Shown: piece after piece, positions 32,901 to 42,262 of the stretch
Position numbering within the stretch: position 1 is the first letter of the stretch
How the letters are laid out: each line of letters opens with the position of its first letter
NCBI RefSeq assembly: GCF_963678635.1
Contig: NC_087070.1
Coordinates: forward strand, 53,048,750-53,108,749
Origin: Symsagittifera roscoffensis
Lineage: Eukaryota > Xenacoelomorpha > Acoela > Convolutidae
Direction of reading: 5' to 3'
DNA length: 60,000 nucleotides
Translations under genes and position numbers: made by a program
Notes under the pieces: model-generated
Database searches by the model: none
Told to the model about the DNA's origin: nothing
What the model saw: only the letters and a program-made list of their open reading frames with translations

Positions 32901-33956
32901 CACGAAAAAAGGCAGAAACTTGAAAGCTATGTATTAGTTTCTGGCACAAATTCAGACCACTTTTTCTCGACACTGAGACAATTTTTTGGAATTATTCTTG
33001 GTATCCAAAGCAAGTTATTCGGTTGAGGTTTTATGCCACCAATGACAAACATACTAGCTGTTTTTGACGCAGTTAAATTGGCGAAAAAACCCCTACGGGA
33101 TATTTCGCCATTATATTTTCAAAAAATTTTATTCCACAAAAAAATTATCGTGAGAAAAGTTGATAAACTTAAGAACTGTTGAAAAAAAATCCCATCCTTT
33201 TTTCTGCAAATTTTCTACAGCCGAGCCAGTTCTCCGGCCATTTTTAATATCAGATTTATTTGCATGAATAGTTTTCTTTGCTCTGTTGAACTATCTTGAT
33301 GCTACTCACAGATCAGTTTTCTTGATAGGTCAAATGTTTAGTGTTGATCAAACTGGTCCGTTATTTCCGAGTTTATGTTCTGACTTTCTGTGGTTTTTTA
33401 TTCACTCAAATTTCGGCGATCGAAAGACCTGTTTTACCAAGCATTTTTATACCCCTAATATGGACTCCCTGAGTTCAAAAGTAAAAAATATATATTTTTG
33501 ATTGTTTTTTTTGAAAAATCTGGGGGGTTGAAAATAGCCAATGGAGTTCAAGAATGCAAATTCATTGTACCTAGAATAGCGTAAAAATTGTCCGACCAAT
33601 TTTGCAGACAATGTTTTTTCGAATCATCTATGACTCATAGGGCTTAACTTTGATACCACATTTTTCCAGTCCTTTAAGATAATCAAAAATGACTGGAAAA
33701 TATTTTTATTGGGTTGGCTGGAACATTAACTCCGAATGTCAAGGCGATCGAAAAGTTTAAAGTACTTGCCCATTAAATTAATTTATGGAACATTTTTGTC
33801 ATACAATTCCATAGTATGGAATAAAGTTCATGCCATTTTCATGCTGTTGATTTTTTAGGGAGTTGCATGAAATTGTGTGGCAAGCATTTTTGTGAACCCG
33901 GGTTAGGTGTTACATTCGACGGTGACTGATTTGACGTTTCGGGATTCGAACAGGGT
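32900..33956. other. Intronic sequence without recognised features
   Basis: A/T-rich intron between the satellite-like fragment and element 2. The 71-codon plus-strand frame at 33286-33501 has no recognised domain and sits within an intron of the opposite strand. Nothing else supported. Confidence 0.5.
33952..33956. repeat. Element 2 target-site duplication (left)
   Basis: AGGGT, repeated immediately after the right LTR at 40946-40950. A 5-bp duplication is normal for Ty3/gypsy integrases. Confidence 0.9.
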
Positions 33957-34256
33957 TGAGATTTCCCTCAGTTTGAGTAGGGAAAACGGTATTGTAAAAT
34001 TCGAATATTGAATTAGATATGATATATAAATAGATAGAATAGAGTACTGAATAAATGATTATCGAATCCAGAATTGAAGTATTGTTTTAATGTTTAATGT
34101 TTTTGACGACTAGATTTAACACTTAAGGCTTTCGCAAGTGACCACCTCAGATTCTCAAGTGACAAACGATTTAGCTGGTGAGATTTGTCCTTGAATCAAT
34201 TTACTGCACTATAAGTAGATAGAATATAATGAGGTACCGAAGGTCGCCTCATGACA
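33957..34256 (-). repeat. Element 2, 3' LTR
   Basis: 300 bp; on the minus strand it starts TGTCATGAGGCG and ends GAAATCTCA. Copy of 40646-40945. Confidence 0.97.
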
Positions 34257-34267
34257 CTTCCCCCTCT
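34257..34267 (-). promoter_or_regulatory. Element 2 polypurine tract
   Basis: Minus-strand AGAGGGGGAAG directly adjoins the 3' LTR start TGTCATG; the plus-strand DNA primer site. Confidence 0.85.
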
Positions 34268-34399
34268 AGAAAAAATTTATCTCAGTATAAATTTTGGAAT
34301 GAATCAAGCAGAATGGGGAGAAAGAATTAAGCACAATATATGATCGGTGATAACCAAAACAACAAGCCAATATAGCAAAATTTTATAAAGTTTCAAAGT

Positions 34400-36487
34400 T
34401 CAAGAAGTTTTGTCATGCTCTTCGATTCTAGTCTTCTTATACGGAGTAGTTTGCTCCTTAGTTCTGGGAAACGGCACCTTTCGAACAATCGGGGTGAACG
34501 GCGTAGTGATGACTTGAACGGTGTTTGTTTGTAGTGATGAAGGCTCTGCAGAGTTCGATTCAGTTACACTCTTAACTGAATGGCGAAGAGGATTTCCATA
34601 AAACCTCGTCGGTTTCTTGGACCGATTAGATGACCTATTAAACTCACTCGAAGATTGGGAGGTAGGATTGTCGACCTCCAAATGGCCAGTAGCCGCTGTG
34701 TCCTTTGCTGCTGTGCAAGAAGTCTCTGGCTGGTCTTGGGGTGTTGCTAACGCCCCTGTAGGAGATATCAAGGCGGGATTAGATGGAGAGTCGATGATCG
34801 GAGCTTCTGATGTATCGATCACGGGAGCCAATCCTTGAGGTGTTGTAACCGGTGCCTCCACCAATTCTAGCTGAGGTCCAGTGATCAATGAATCCTCGCT
34901 TGATGACTCTACTGTTAAGTCGATCACCTTGCCCTTTAAAGATACATCTGTCTGCCATGTAGCTGGAGTAGTAGATGGTTGAGACTGGGGCCGAGGAGCA
35001 ATTCGTCGCTGCAAGCGTTCACCCAATGTGCCTGGCGTAGCTGAAAACTTAGGGTGGTTAAAATTATGTCTTAGGCTTAGATGATTTTTTCGGTAGACTT
35101 TCCCTTTGTCGGTAATGTAAGTATGATCCGTGACACGAGTAATCTTGATTTTTGCTAATTTGAACAGAGGCTTTCCCGATTTTCGATCAAGAACTTTTCG
35201 AGAAATTTTGACTCTAAGAGGATCTTGTAAAACTAATTTTTCTAATTTACGTGTTTTGGAGAGTCCTTTGGGCCTCGAAGAAGACGACACGTTCATTCTC
35301 TGTGAATGCGAGAGTGCTGGTGCTGACGTATCGCGGGCGTTATCGTAAAAGCGTAGGGTCCCCTTTGTTATACCTGATTTCAGCGAGTTTGCGAGGTCGC
35401 TATTCCGAGCCGCCAATTCACGGAGAAGATCTTGTCCTAGTTGTGGAGGCACATTCCGTTTCCACTGCTTCCAGGTGTTAGCTGCCTTTGCAAGATTCTC
35501 CAAGGCTTTATACGGTTGACTATCCGCTATACGCTCGCCCACACCAAAGAGTGGCTTGAATTTATAGGGGATTTCTGGGCTGTGTGACGATCCTCTGGGT
35601 ACAACTTTAGCCCTATCGCGGCTGTAATCCTGGCTTGATCGTTGCTCCGGGGTTAGGAGGTTCCTTTCTAGTCCTTGCGCTGAAGTAGGAGAATGAACAA
35701 CATTATCACGTGCTAATGAAAACTCAGTATTGGGCTTCCTCCCAAAGTGTAGCTCAAACGGAGATACTTTTAACGTAGAATGCTTAGTTTTCCGAATATC
35801 GTCGATAATTTGTTGTAAAGTTGACTTCAGATTTTTAAAATTAGGATGTAATTTTTCGGTTCCTAACTTCCGTTTTATGGTCTGGATCGATCTCTCCACC
35901 AGCCCACAACTCCGATGATCCCCCACCGCTGTGAGGATGTGTTTAAGGCCTCTCATTTTGCAAAATTCTTTAACGACGTCAGAGTGAAATCCAGATCCGT
36001 GATCTGTTCTAATGCTTTCTGGTATGCCATGGTTACGAATATATGATCGCAAAAATTTGACTATTTTTTTCGAACTGGTTGATTTAGTTAACATCACCGA
36101 GGGGAACTTAGAAAAACGATCTATTTGGACTAAAATGTAGATTTTCCCCTTCTTATCATCTATTAACGGACCCGCGAAATCAAGTTGCAATTCTTGATTT
36201 GGAGCTGACAACGTTGGTAACGGCTTAGCTGAGTTATAAGTCGCAGAAGTTTTGATGTTCTTACCAAATAGGGTACACTCCGGGCATTTTTCGCAGACAT
36301 TGACAATTTGGCGGTTAAGAAATGGCCACCAAATATACTCCGAGGCGTCCATCATGGCCGCTTGGCCTGGGTGCGAGCGATGAAGTCGAATCAGGATAGC
36401 ACTTCGTAACTGTTCGGGTATGGCTAGTTTGTTGTCTATCAGGACACAATTGTTCACCACCGCCGCTTTCGTCCAGAATTGGGCCAT
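34400..36487 (-). CDS. Element 2 integrase with long C-terminal tail
   Basis: 695 codons open. The N-terminal zinc region has H36 and H39 (LHRSHPG) and C65, C68 and C71 (CEKCPEC). The catalytic core is D103 (LQLDFAGPL), D162 (RTDHGSGF) and E198 (LVERSIQTIKRKLG); the DDE triad is intact. FELHFGRKPNTEF follows the core. A Tyr/Arg block near 450-470 (TDKGKVYRKNHLSL) resembles a GPY/F-type SH3 fold. The last 200 residues are Ser/Thr/Pro-rich and contain RFYGNPLRHSVK. The listed ATG is within the RNase H/integrase overlap; the natural start is in the polyprotein. The frame is displaced from RT-RNase H by an indel at the G-run near 36494-36498. Confidence 0.92.
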   Translation of the reverse strand: MAQFWTKAAVVNNCVLIDNKLAIPEQLRSAILIRLHRSHPGQAAMMDASEYIWWPFLNRQIVNVCEKCPECTLFGKNIKTSATYNSAKPLPTLSAPNQELQLDFAGPLIDDKKGKIYILVQIDRFSKFPSVMLTKSTSSKKIVKFLRSYIRNHGIPESIRTDHGSGFHSDVVKEFCKMRGLKHILTAVGDHRSCGLVERSIQTIKRKLGTEKLHPNFKNLKSTLQQIIDDIRKTKHSTLKVSPFELHFGRKPNTEFSLARDNVVHSPTSAQGLERNLLTPEQRSSQDYSRDRAKVVPRGSSHSPEIPYKFKPLFGVGERIADSQPYKALENLAKAANTWKQWKRNVPPQLGQDLLRELAARNSDLANSLKSGITKGTLRFYDNARDTSAPALSHSQRMNVSSSSRPKGLSKTRKLEKLVLQDPLRVKISRKVLDRKSGKPLFKLAKIKITRVTDHTYITDKGKVYRKNHLSLRHNFNHPKFSATPGTLGERLQRRIAPRPQSQPSTTPATWQTDVSLKGKVIDLTVESSSEDSLITGPQLELVEAPVTTPQGLAPVIDTSEAPIIDSPSNPALISPTGALATPQDQPETSCTAAKDTAATGHLEVDNPTSQSSSEFNRSSNRSKKPTRFYGNPLRHSVKSVTESNSAEPSSLQTNTVQVITTPFTPIVRKVPFPRTKEQTTPYKKTRIEEHDKTS

Positions 36488-39201
36488 GTACGCCCCCAGT
36501 TAAAGGATTGCACATCCTTATTGACGATCGCAGTTCTCATCGGTCCGAGGAACGGGTCTTCCCCTGTCAGCTCTCCCAACAAATCCACGTCGAACAGTCC
36601 CGGCAATCCGACCACCTTCTTTTTGTCCTGTGTGACCAGCGGTTTGTGGTTATTGATGGCATTAACCCCCATTCGAAGTGTCTCTCCTCGTCTGGTCTGT
36701 CTCGTGAGCCGCTGCCTCCGGCACTTATCAAGGAAGTGAGGGAGGGCCTTTTGCGTCGTTTGTCCTCGAGTAACCACGAAACGTTCTCGAGAATGTCTCT
36801 GCCTGGCAATGTTTCGGGTACGTATTTGATTAATACGGCTCGGGCGATCCATAGGGCGAACTGTAGATAGTCTGGGTCTTAGTTGACTGGAAGTGCAAAA
36901 ATTAGGGGAACTTGTAGAAAAATTTTCAACAAAAATGAGAAGATTTGTTTGTTCGATCGTATTATTTGCAAAGTCAGTAGTATTAGTAGAAGTATTTGAG
37001 TTATTGAGAGTAGAGTTAAGAGTAGTATTTTGAGCAAGATTATTTGAAGTATCCATATCGTTACTGATTTCTAAGTTGTAAGGTCGGAGACAATGAGTTT
37101 GAGCAAAAACTTCCGGTTTAGCGTATCGCATTTGCATACTGTGCTGTGATTGGTCGAGAGTACTAGAGCATGAAAAGTCGACCTCTCGCGGCAGTGATAT
37201 ATACTCACGATTTTGCATACGAGCATATGATTGGCTAGTTGACTGAGAGCATGAACGAACGCCCTCAAGTGGCGAAGAATTAAAACAATGAATTAGCATA
37301 ACCTTTTGAGATTGGTTAAGAGATTGAGTACTATTCACGACGCCCTCTAGAGGCGACGAACTGAACTGTTTGCAACAATGTGATTGGTCAGATGAATCTA
37401 ACGTTGATTGGTTTGTCGTATTAGTTAAGAGGTAGCTAATTTCGCCTCTAATTTCACCAAAAGATCTGATTGGTGGAAACTGGTTATAATTTGAAATTTG
37501 CCCCACCTGCACTACTTGAGGTTTGGATTGAGCACCAATCAAATTTAAAGCATTGTGAAAAGCTTGAATAGATTTAATGACAAATAATTCGTCATGCGAT
37601 GATGGCAGTGGTGCTTCGAAAGTCGGGTATCTAGACATATAGTCGACGATACCTAGGGAGGAACCGGGTATATGTTCGATTTGATAGTCGAACGGAATGA
37701 GGCGGTCCGCCCAGCGAGAGAGTCGTGACTGATAAGACTTTTTTCCATACGTTTTGTTGAGGGCGGAAATGATGGCCTTATGGTCGGTTAGAATTACAAA
37801 ACGTTTACCAAGTAAATATGTACGGAAATGTTCGCACGACCATACAATAGCCAAAAGTTCTAACTCATTGGTACTATACTTGATTTCCGTGGAGTTTAGA
37901 AACCTAGAGGCGAACGCAATCGGGGCCCAAACATTTGGCTCTACTTCTTGTTCCAAGCAAGTCCCCAGCCCGCTATGACTTGCATCACATTTAACACGCG
38001 AAGCTTTTGAAGCATCGTAGTGAAACAAATTAGGGATGTTTGCGATGAGGTTTAAGATCTTCTGAAACGCACTAGTTTGCTCTTCCCCCCACAAAAAGGA
38101 TTTCTTATTCTCCGCTTTTAACGAAGCTCTGAATGCGACCGTATATTTGTGCAAATCCGGGATGAAACGTTGAAGATGATTGAGAGTACCCATAAACGAT
38201 CTTAACTGTTTAAGAGTTTTGGGTGGCAACAGGGATTTGATTGCCTCTATTTTTGAGAATTTTGGAGCGTAACCGTTTTCATCGATTTCATACCCTAACC
38301 AGACTAACTTGTTAACTGAAAACTCACATTTACTAAGTTTCAACGCCCATCCTTCTTCCTCCAATCGACTCATCACTCTTTCGACTAGTTCGTTATGATC
38401 TTCAACTCTTCCTTTAGTGACAACCAGTATATCATCAAGGTAACATATGACACCCTCCAATCCTTGTAATGTACAGTCCATGGCTTTTTGAAATTCCGTA
38501 GGCATGTCCGTCAGTCCGTAGAAACCAGTCTTGAACCGATATGCGCCAGTTGCCTCTCCGCACAAAATACTAAAGTTACAATGACTACTGGTTAGTTCCG
38601 ATAAAGGTAATTGACTGAAAGCGTATTTAAGGTCCAGAGAAGTAAACCACACCTCACCAGGTGTGTCTCTGGTTATGATTTGAGCCACCGAGTCAATCAA
38701 TTTATGCATATTAGGCATTTGATATTTGTTTTGCCAGATTTGGGCATTCATAGGTTTAGCATTCAACGAGAGTTTTATAGACCCGTCTTTCTTTGCAGTT
38801 AAGACTATGGGTGCGATGAAGTGATCCGTAGTACACTTTTCTAACTTTTCAATGTGCTTGTTTTTAATTAACTTTTTAATCTCAGCCGTGACCCGATCTT
38901 GTAAATGTATAGGAACTTTTTGGCCTTTAACTTGTCTGGGCACCAACGGGTCTCTAAAATTAGTGAATACTTTATGGTTTTTCGACCTCCCCAGCCTGCT
39001 GAATACATTAGGATACCTTTTGACAAAGTGATCCCTCCAGAACTTTGAGGTCGATCCATATTCCTGGTCTTCCTCCGCGTAGCTAACTTCTGCAGGTCTG
39101 CGTTGCACCGCTTCAATTCCTAATTTCTCATGAAGGTTCAACCCGAGTAAATTTCGGGTACGGTTTTCGGAAACCAAGAACACGCATTCTCGATTTTCCA
39201 T
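36454..39201 (-). CDS. Element 2 reverse transcriptase-RNase H and linker
   Basis: 915 codons open. RT: first catalytic aspartate D190 in TSLDLKYAFSQ, EATGAYRFKTGFYGLTDMP at 216-234, and YLDD at 254-257 (intact). The connection region follows. RNase H: D406 (VKCDASHSG), E448 (NELELLA) and D473 (TDHKA), ending near LGIVDYMSRYP. After it comes a linker of about 330 residues rich in Ser, Asn, Gln and Thr with two SSPLEGV repeats, then the start of the integrase N-domain before a frame break. SLNAKPMN has Asn where element 3 has Asp (ALDAKPIN). The natural start lies in the protease frame; the offset there looks like one missing T near 39176. Confidence 0.93.
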   Translation of the reverse strand: MENRECVFLVSENRTRNLLGLNLHEKLGIEAVQRRPAEVSYAEEDQEYGSTSKFWRDHFVKRYPNVFSRLGRSKNHKVFTNFRDPLVPRQVKGQKVPIHLQDRVTAEIKKLIKNKHIEKLEKCTTDHFIAPIVLTAKKDGSIKLSLNAKPMNAQIWQNKYQMPNMHKLIDSVAQIITRDTPGEVWFTSLDLKYAFSQLPLSELTSSHCNFSILCGEATGAYRFKTGFYGLTDMPTEFQKAMDCTLQGLEGVICYLDDILVVTKGRVEDHNELVERVMSRLEEEGWALKLSKCEFSVNKLVWLGYEIDENGYAPKFSKIEAIKSLLPPKTLKQLRSFMGTLNHLQRFIPDLHKYTVAFRASLKAENKKSFLWGEEQTSAFQKILNLIANIPNLFHYDASKASRVKCDASHSGLGTCLEQEVEPNVWAPIAFASRFLNSTEIKYSTNELELLAIVWSCEHFRTYLLGKRFVILTDHKAIISALNKTYGKKSYQSRLSRWADRLIPFDYQIEHIPGSSLGIVDYMSRYPTFEAPLPSSHDELFVIKSIQAFHNALNLIGAQSKPQVVQVGQISNYNQFPPIRSFGEIRGEISYLLTNTTNQSTLDSSDQSHCCKQFSSSPLEGVVNSTQSLNQSQKVMLIHCFNSSPLEGVRSCSQSTSQSYARMQNREYISLPREVDFSCSSTLDQSQHSMQMRYAKPEVFAQTHCLRPYNLEISNDMDTSNNLAQNTTLNSTLNNSNTSTNTTDFANNTIEQTNLLIFVENFSTSSPNFCTSSQLRPRLSTVRPMDRPSRINQIRTRNIARQRHSRERFVVTRGQTTQKALPHFLDKCRRQRLTRQTRRGETLRMGVNAINNHKPLVTQDKKKVVGLPGLFDVDLLGELTGEDPFLGPMRTAIVNKDVQSFNWGRTWPNSGRKRRW

Positions 39202-40646
39202 CCTTTCGATGTAATGGGGATTTCCAGAGAACCAAACAGTTTAATTGGTTTCTTGTTATAGTCAACATAAGTAACGTCTAGAGGGTGTCTCGCGATGTCC
39301 TTAAATTTAACGTTGGGAATCCGTTTCATGAGTATATCCGCCGTTTTCTTGTTGAAGAAAGATACGGGACTGCCAGTGTCCACCGTAGAATAAAAGAAAG
39401 AGTTACCGGAACGTAATTGTATACTGAGGCTCCTTGGTTGTCCTCCCGCTGTCTTTAGAAGTTCCACATTGTTAATCTGCACAACGTCTATCGCCATGAC
39501 CCCATATTCCGGCTCGCGGAAACCATTGACGTCAATTACGTTACACTCTTGGTCTGTAGCCGTCTCTTCATTTTGTACCATGTTCACTCGTCGTCTCGTA
39601 GTGTTACACACCTTAGCAAAATGACCCTTTTTTGCAGGCATTTCAAGTAGCTTCTCTAGCCGGGCACGACCGGCGATTCTCCAAAGAAAACGGGTTGCCA
39701 TAAAAATAACATGTTTTTTTTTATTTTGTCGTTGGTTAGGACGGTTTACACCTCCTCCCCAGCTACTATTTCCTTAGCTCTTAAATTGTTGTCCTGACGA
39801 AGTTGGTTCCTGCTTGACTCGAATAGAGTTTGTAGTATTAGAAGTAGCGTTGTTATAGGGGAGCAATTTCTGGAATTGTTCTGATGTTTTGGCCCCTTTC
39901 TCATTCTCCAAGGCCAGTTGTAGAGTATCATCAAGGTTGGCTTTTGCTCTGATTAATTGCCTCTGAACTTCCACATCACGAATGCGACCAATAAACAAGT
40001 CTTTCAATGTTGCTCTTTCCTGATCAATCGGCCAATTACACAACGCAGTTTGAGCGCTAAGACGGGCGTAAAATGATTAGAATGAGTCATTATCCTGCAT
40101 GAAAATTGTATTGTACAGCTTAATCCTTTCGACTGTGTAGTCCCGCTCTGCCTTGAAAACATCCTCACAACACTTGTGAAAATCAATGAAAGAACTAGTA
40201 TTGAGGTCCAAATGAGGGTAAGAATCCAAGAATCGTTTTTTCCCTTCATTTCCCAATGCGAAGAAAAGTCGCGATTTCAAACGTGCCTCTGCCTCATGGT
40301 AACACCAGTTATGTCCAATTCGAGGTCCTTTCCTTCTCCTCTCTTGATTGTACTCATCGATTCTTCGATTAGCTGCTGCAATTCGGATGTTCCTATTGGC
40401 CACATCTGCTGCATTTTCTTCACCACTCGGTGCTTCGGGCTTTGGGTAGGGTTCATCCACTAACTCTGCTGGGGCAACTAGTAACTCCCCCGGTGAAATG
40501 TTGTCTTTGAGACTCACGGCCAAAAAAAATTGTCCTACCCAAGTCTCCCAAATGAAAGGTGGGTTAACCGATGTTCTCGCCCAAAAAGGTGGTATTCCGA
40601 GTAGGTCAGTCCTGTCTTCATTCACAGGAACTGCTGGCTGCGCCAT
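39138..40646 (-). pseudogene. Element 2 gag-protease with in-frame stops
   Basis: One frame can be followed from the ATG at 40646-40644 to 39138. It is interrupted by TAA at 40079-40077 and TAA at 39776-39774. The N-terminus MAQPAVPVNEDRTDLLGIP and the capsid-like region align with element 3. The zinc knuckle (about 39600-39715) reads correctly only in a second frame between two A-runs, and there it also carries a TGA and a Cys-to-Tyr change. After the second A-run the original frame resumes as KGHFAKVC. The retropepsin motif STVDTGSPVSFF is intact at about 39370-39400. Non-functional as it stands. Confidence 0.9.
40628..40645 (-). promoter_or_regulatory. Element 2 primer binding site overlapping gag start
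   Basis: Minus strand TGGCGCAGCCAGCAG... follows the LTR end CTCA. A(40646)+TG(40645-40644) is the gag ATG, so the initiation codon straddles the LTR/primer-binding-site border. Confidence 0.8.
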
Positions 40647-40945
40647 GAGATTTCCCTCAGTTTGAGTAGGGAAAACGGTATTGTAAAATTCGAATATTGA
40701 ATTAGATATGATATATAAATAGATAGAATAGAGTACTGAATAAATGATTATCGAATCCAGAATTGAAGTATTGTTTTAATGTTTAATGTTTTTGACGACT
40801 AGATTTAACACTGAAGGCTTTCGCAAGTGACCACCTCAGATTCTCAAGTGACAAACGATTTAGCTGGTGAGATTTGTCCTTGAATCAATTTACTGCACTA
40901 TAAGTAGATAGAATATAATGAGGTACCGAAGGTCGCCTCATGACA
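40646..40945 (-). repeat. Element 2, 5' LTR
   Basis: 300 bp, TG...CA ends in element orientation, nearly identical to 33957-34256. As it is in gene sense within a ligase intron, its promoter and polyadenylation signals could act on the host transcript. Confidence 0.97.
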
Positions 40946-40950
40946 AGGGT
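40946..40950. repeat. Element 2 target-site duplication (right)
   Basis: AGGGT, matching 33952-33956. Confidence 0.9.
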
Positions 40951-41194
40951 GTAGCCCGACGCCGGTCGCGTGCACTAACACAATGTTCTGTTCGACACAA
41001 TTTACTACAATTTGAGTACAACTTTATTGCTGTGGGACTGATACGTGTTGCGTGTTTGCCAGCACAGTGATACGAGCTGTTTATGGAAGCACCTGGTGGT
41101 TATCGGCGCGGTTTTGGAGGCGACTGGGAAAGAAATTAAACAATGCGACCAATTCTAAATTCTGTTTAAATCAGTATGTTGCGTGCGTTGTTCA

Positions 41195-41281
41195 CTGGAT
41201 TGGTTACTATAGTGATTAGTTGACTGCTGCCGCGGACTAAAACAGGTTCGGTTCGAATCCAGCAGAGAGCTGTCTTTTTTA
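41195..41281 (+). ncRNA. Pol III-type tRNA-related sequence
   Basis: A perfect B-box GGTTCGAATCC at about 41249-41259 lies downstream of an A-box-like TATAGTGATTAGTTG (about 41209-41223). A run of six T at 41274-41279 could terminate Pol III. The spacing suits a tRNA-derived SINE head or tRNA pseudogene (Asp/Gly-like D arm). The stems are imperfect, so it is not called a functional tRNA. It lies in the ligase intron, between element 2 and exon 3. Confidence 0.4.
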
Positions 41282-41373
41282 TTTGCTTTACTGAAATGAA
41301 CCATCTATGCCAATATATCACCCAAAACTTACGTAACTGATGGTTACTTAAATACGAAACTTACATGACTTAC

Positions 41374-41615
41374 ATTATTTGATGGATTTGGTAGTACACG
41401 TTGTAATTAGTCAATGCCACGCCTTTTGAAAGCCCAGTTGTTCCGCTGGAATATGGAATCAAAGCGCGGGCTGTTTTCCAGTCGATCTTGACTGAAGGCA
41501 ACTTCTTGTTGAACTCTGCAGTGTCAGGGGTCAAAAGTCCAAGATAATGCATCACTTTGAGTCCTCTGCTATCTGCTGAGATTTCGGTTTTCTCAGCAGA
41601 TAGAGTGATAATTTC
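41374..41615 (-). CDS. Acyl-CoA synthetase/4CL-like, exon 3 of those seen
   Basis: 242-bp exon: acceptor TTTTCCTAG before GAAATTATC, donor ATAAT|GTAAGT. Encodes EIITLSAEKTEISADSRGLK, then VKIDWKTARALIPYSSGTTGLSKGVALTNYN. PYSSGTTGLSKGV is motif A3, the AMP-binding P-loop signature (SSGTTGLPKGV in 4CL; Ser for Pro here) and is the strongest family evidence. Phase 0 in, phase 2 out. It is flanked by introns holding element 2 (downstream) and element 3 (upstream). Confidence 0.95.
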
Positions 41616-42010
41616 CTAGGAAAATATATTGCTTTGAAAACAATAAAAAACATAGTTTTGTGAGCTGAATTCAAATATAAAATTGATTGCCCAGCCAAAC
41701 TACTGTCTCGAACTTTAAATGCGCGACATCCTCGACAGTTTGAACAAGCTTAAAAAAGTGGAGAGTTTTCATTTTCTCAAATTTTTTTGGGTACATAATT
41801 AACTGCTGTTTTGGTTGCAAGGAGGAAGTGGCTAGCATTTTTATCAGATTTATTAACAAGTACAAAAATATGCCCATCCAATTTCAGAAAATTATAGCGT
41901 TGAACTTGTTCATCAAACAGAAATGTGACCTTTGCGACTGTTAATGAACAAACTGAAAATACAGACCAATCAAAAAATCAAGTTTCTGAACCAGCCAAAA
42001 ATCACATTAG

Positions 42011-42015
42011 TTATG
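42011..42015. repeat. Element 3 target-site duplication (left)
   Basis: TTATG, matching 49105-49109. Confidence 0.9.
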
Positions 42016-42262
42016 TGTGGTACCGTGTAGTACTGTTGCCATAGTAACCTTGGATAAAGTGTTATTAATATTCTGTTATGTATTGTTAGTATTATTCAAG
42101 GCCATCCATTCAGGCCAAACGTAACAGTCATTTGGACGGTTGCGATCATAGAAGACACATGAACGTGATCTCTAACAAAACTAAGCAATTCAACAAGACA
42201 GAATTAAATGTTTTAAATTATTCTCTTTTGCTCTTACCTACTCATAGCATAGCAATATCACA
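42016..42262 (+). repeat. Element 3, 5' LTR
   Basis: 247 bp, TGTGGTACC to ATATCACA. The last base (A, 42262) is also the first base of the gag ATG. Confidence 0.97.

Larger units (their letters stand above)
33957..40945 (-). mobile_element. Ty3/gypsy LTR retrotransposon 2, young but broken
   Basis: 6989 bp, in the same orientation as the host gene, in intron 32393-41373. Bounded by 300-bp LTRs that differ at only one position by eye (34117 region 'cacttaagg' versus 'cactgaagg') and by AGGGT duplications. Minus-strand order: LTR, primer binding site/gag, protease, RT, RNase H, linker, integrase with long tail, polypurine tract, LTR. No env. Gag-protease has in-frame stops and frameshifts, and the protease/RT and RNase H/integrase junctions are out of frame, so this copy cannot make a full polyprotein. 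Confidence 0.97.

Noticed and set aside
33286-33501. 71-codon plus-strand frame in a ligase intron
   Set aside because: No domain, opposite strand to the host gene, and A/T-rich chance frame of ordinary length.
34257-34399. Possible env gene in the LTR elements
   Set aside because: Only about 140 bp separate the integrase stop and the 3' LTR in element 2 (about 160 bp in element 3), too short for an envelope gene.
34617-36870. Plus-strand frames opposite element 2 integrase and linker
   Set aside because: Shadows of the minus-strand frames; no independent domain.
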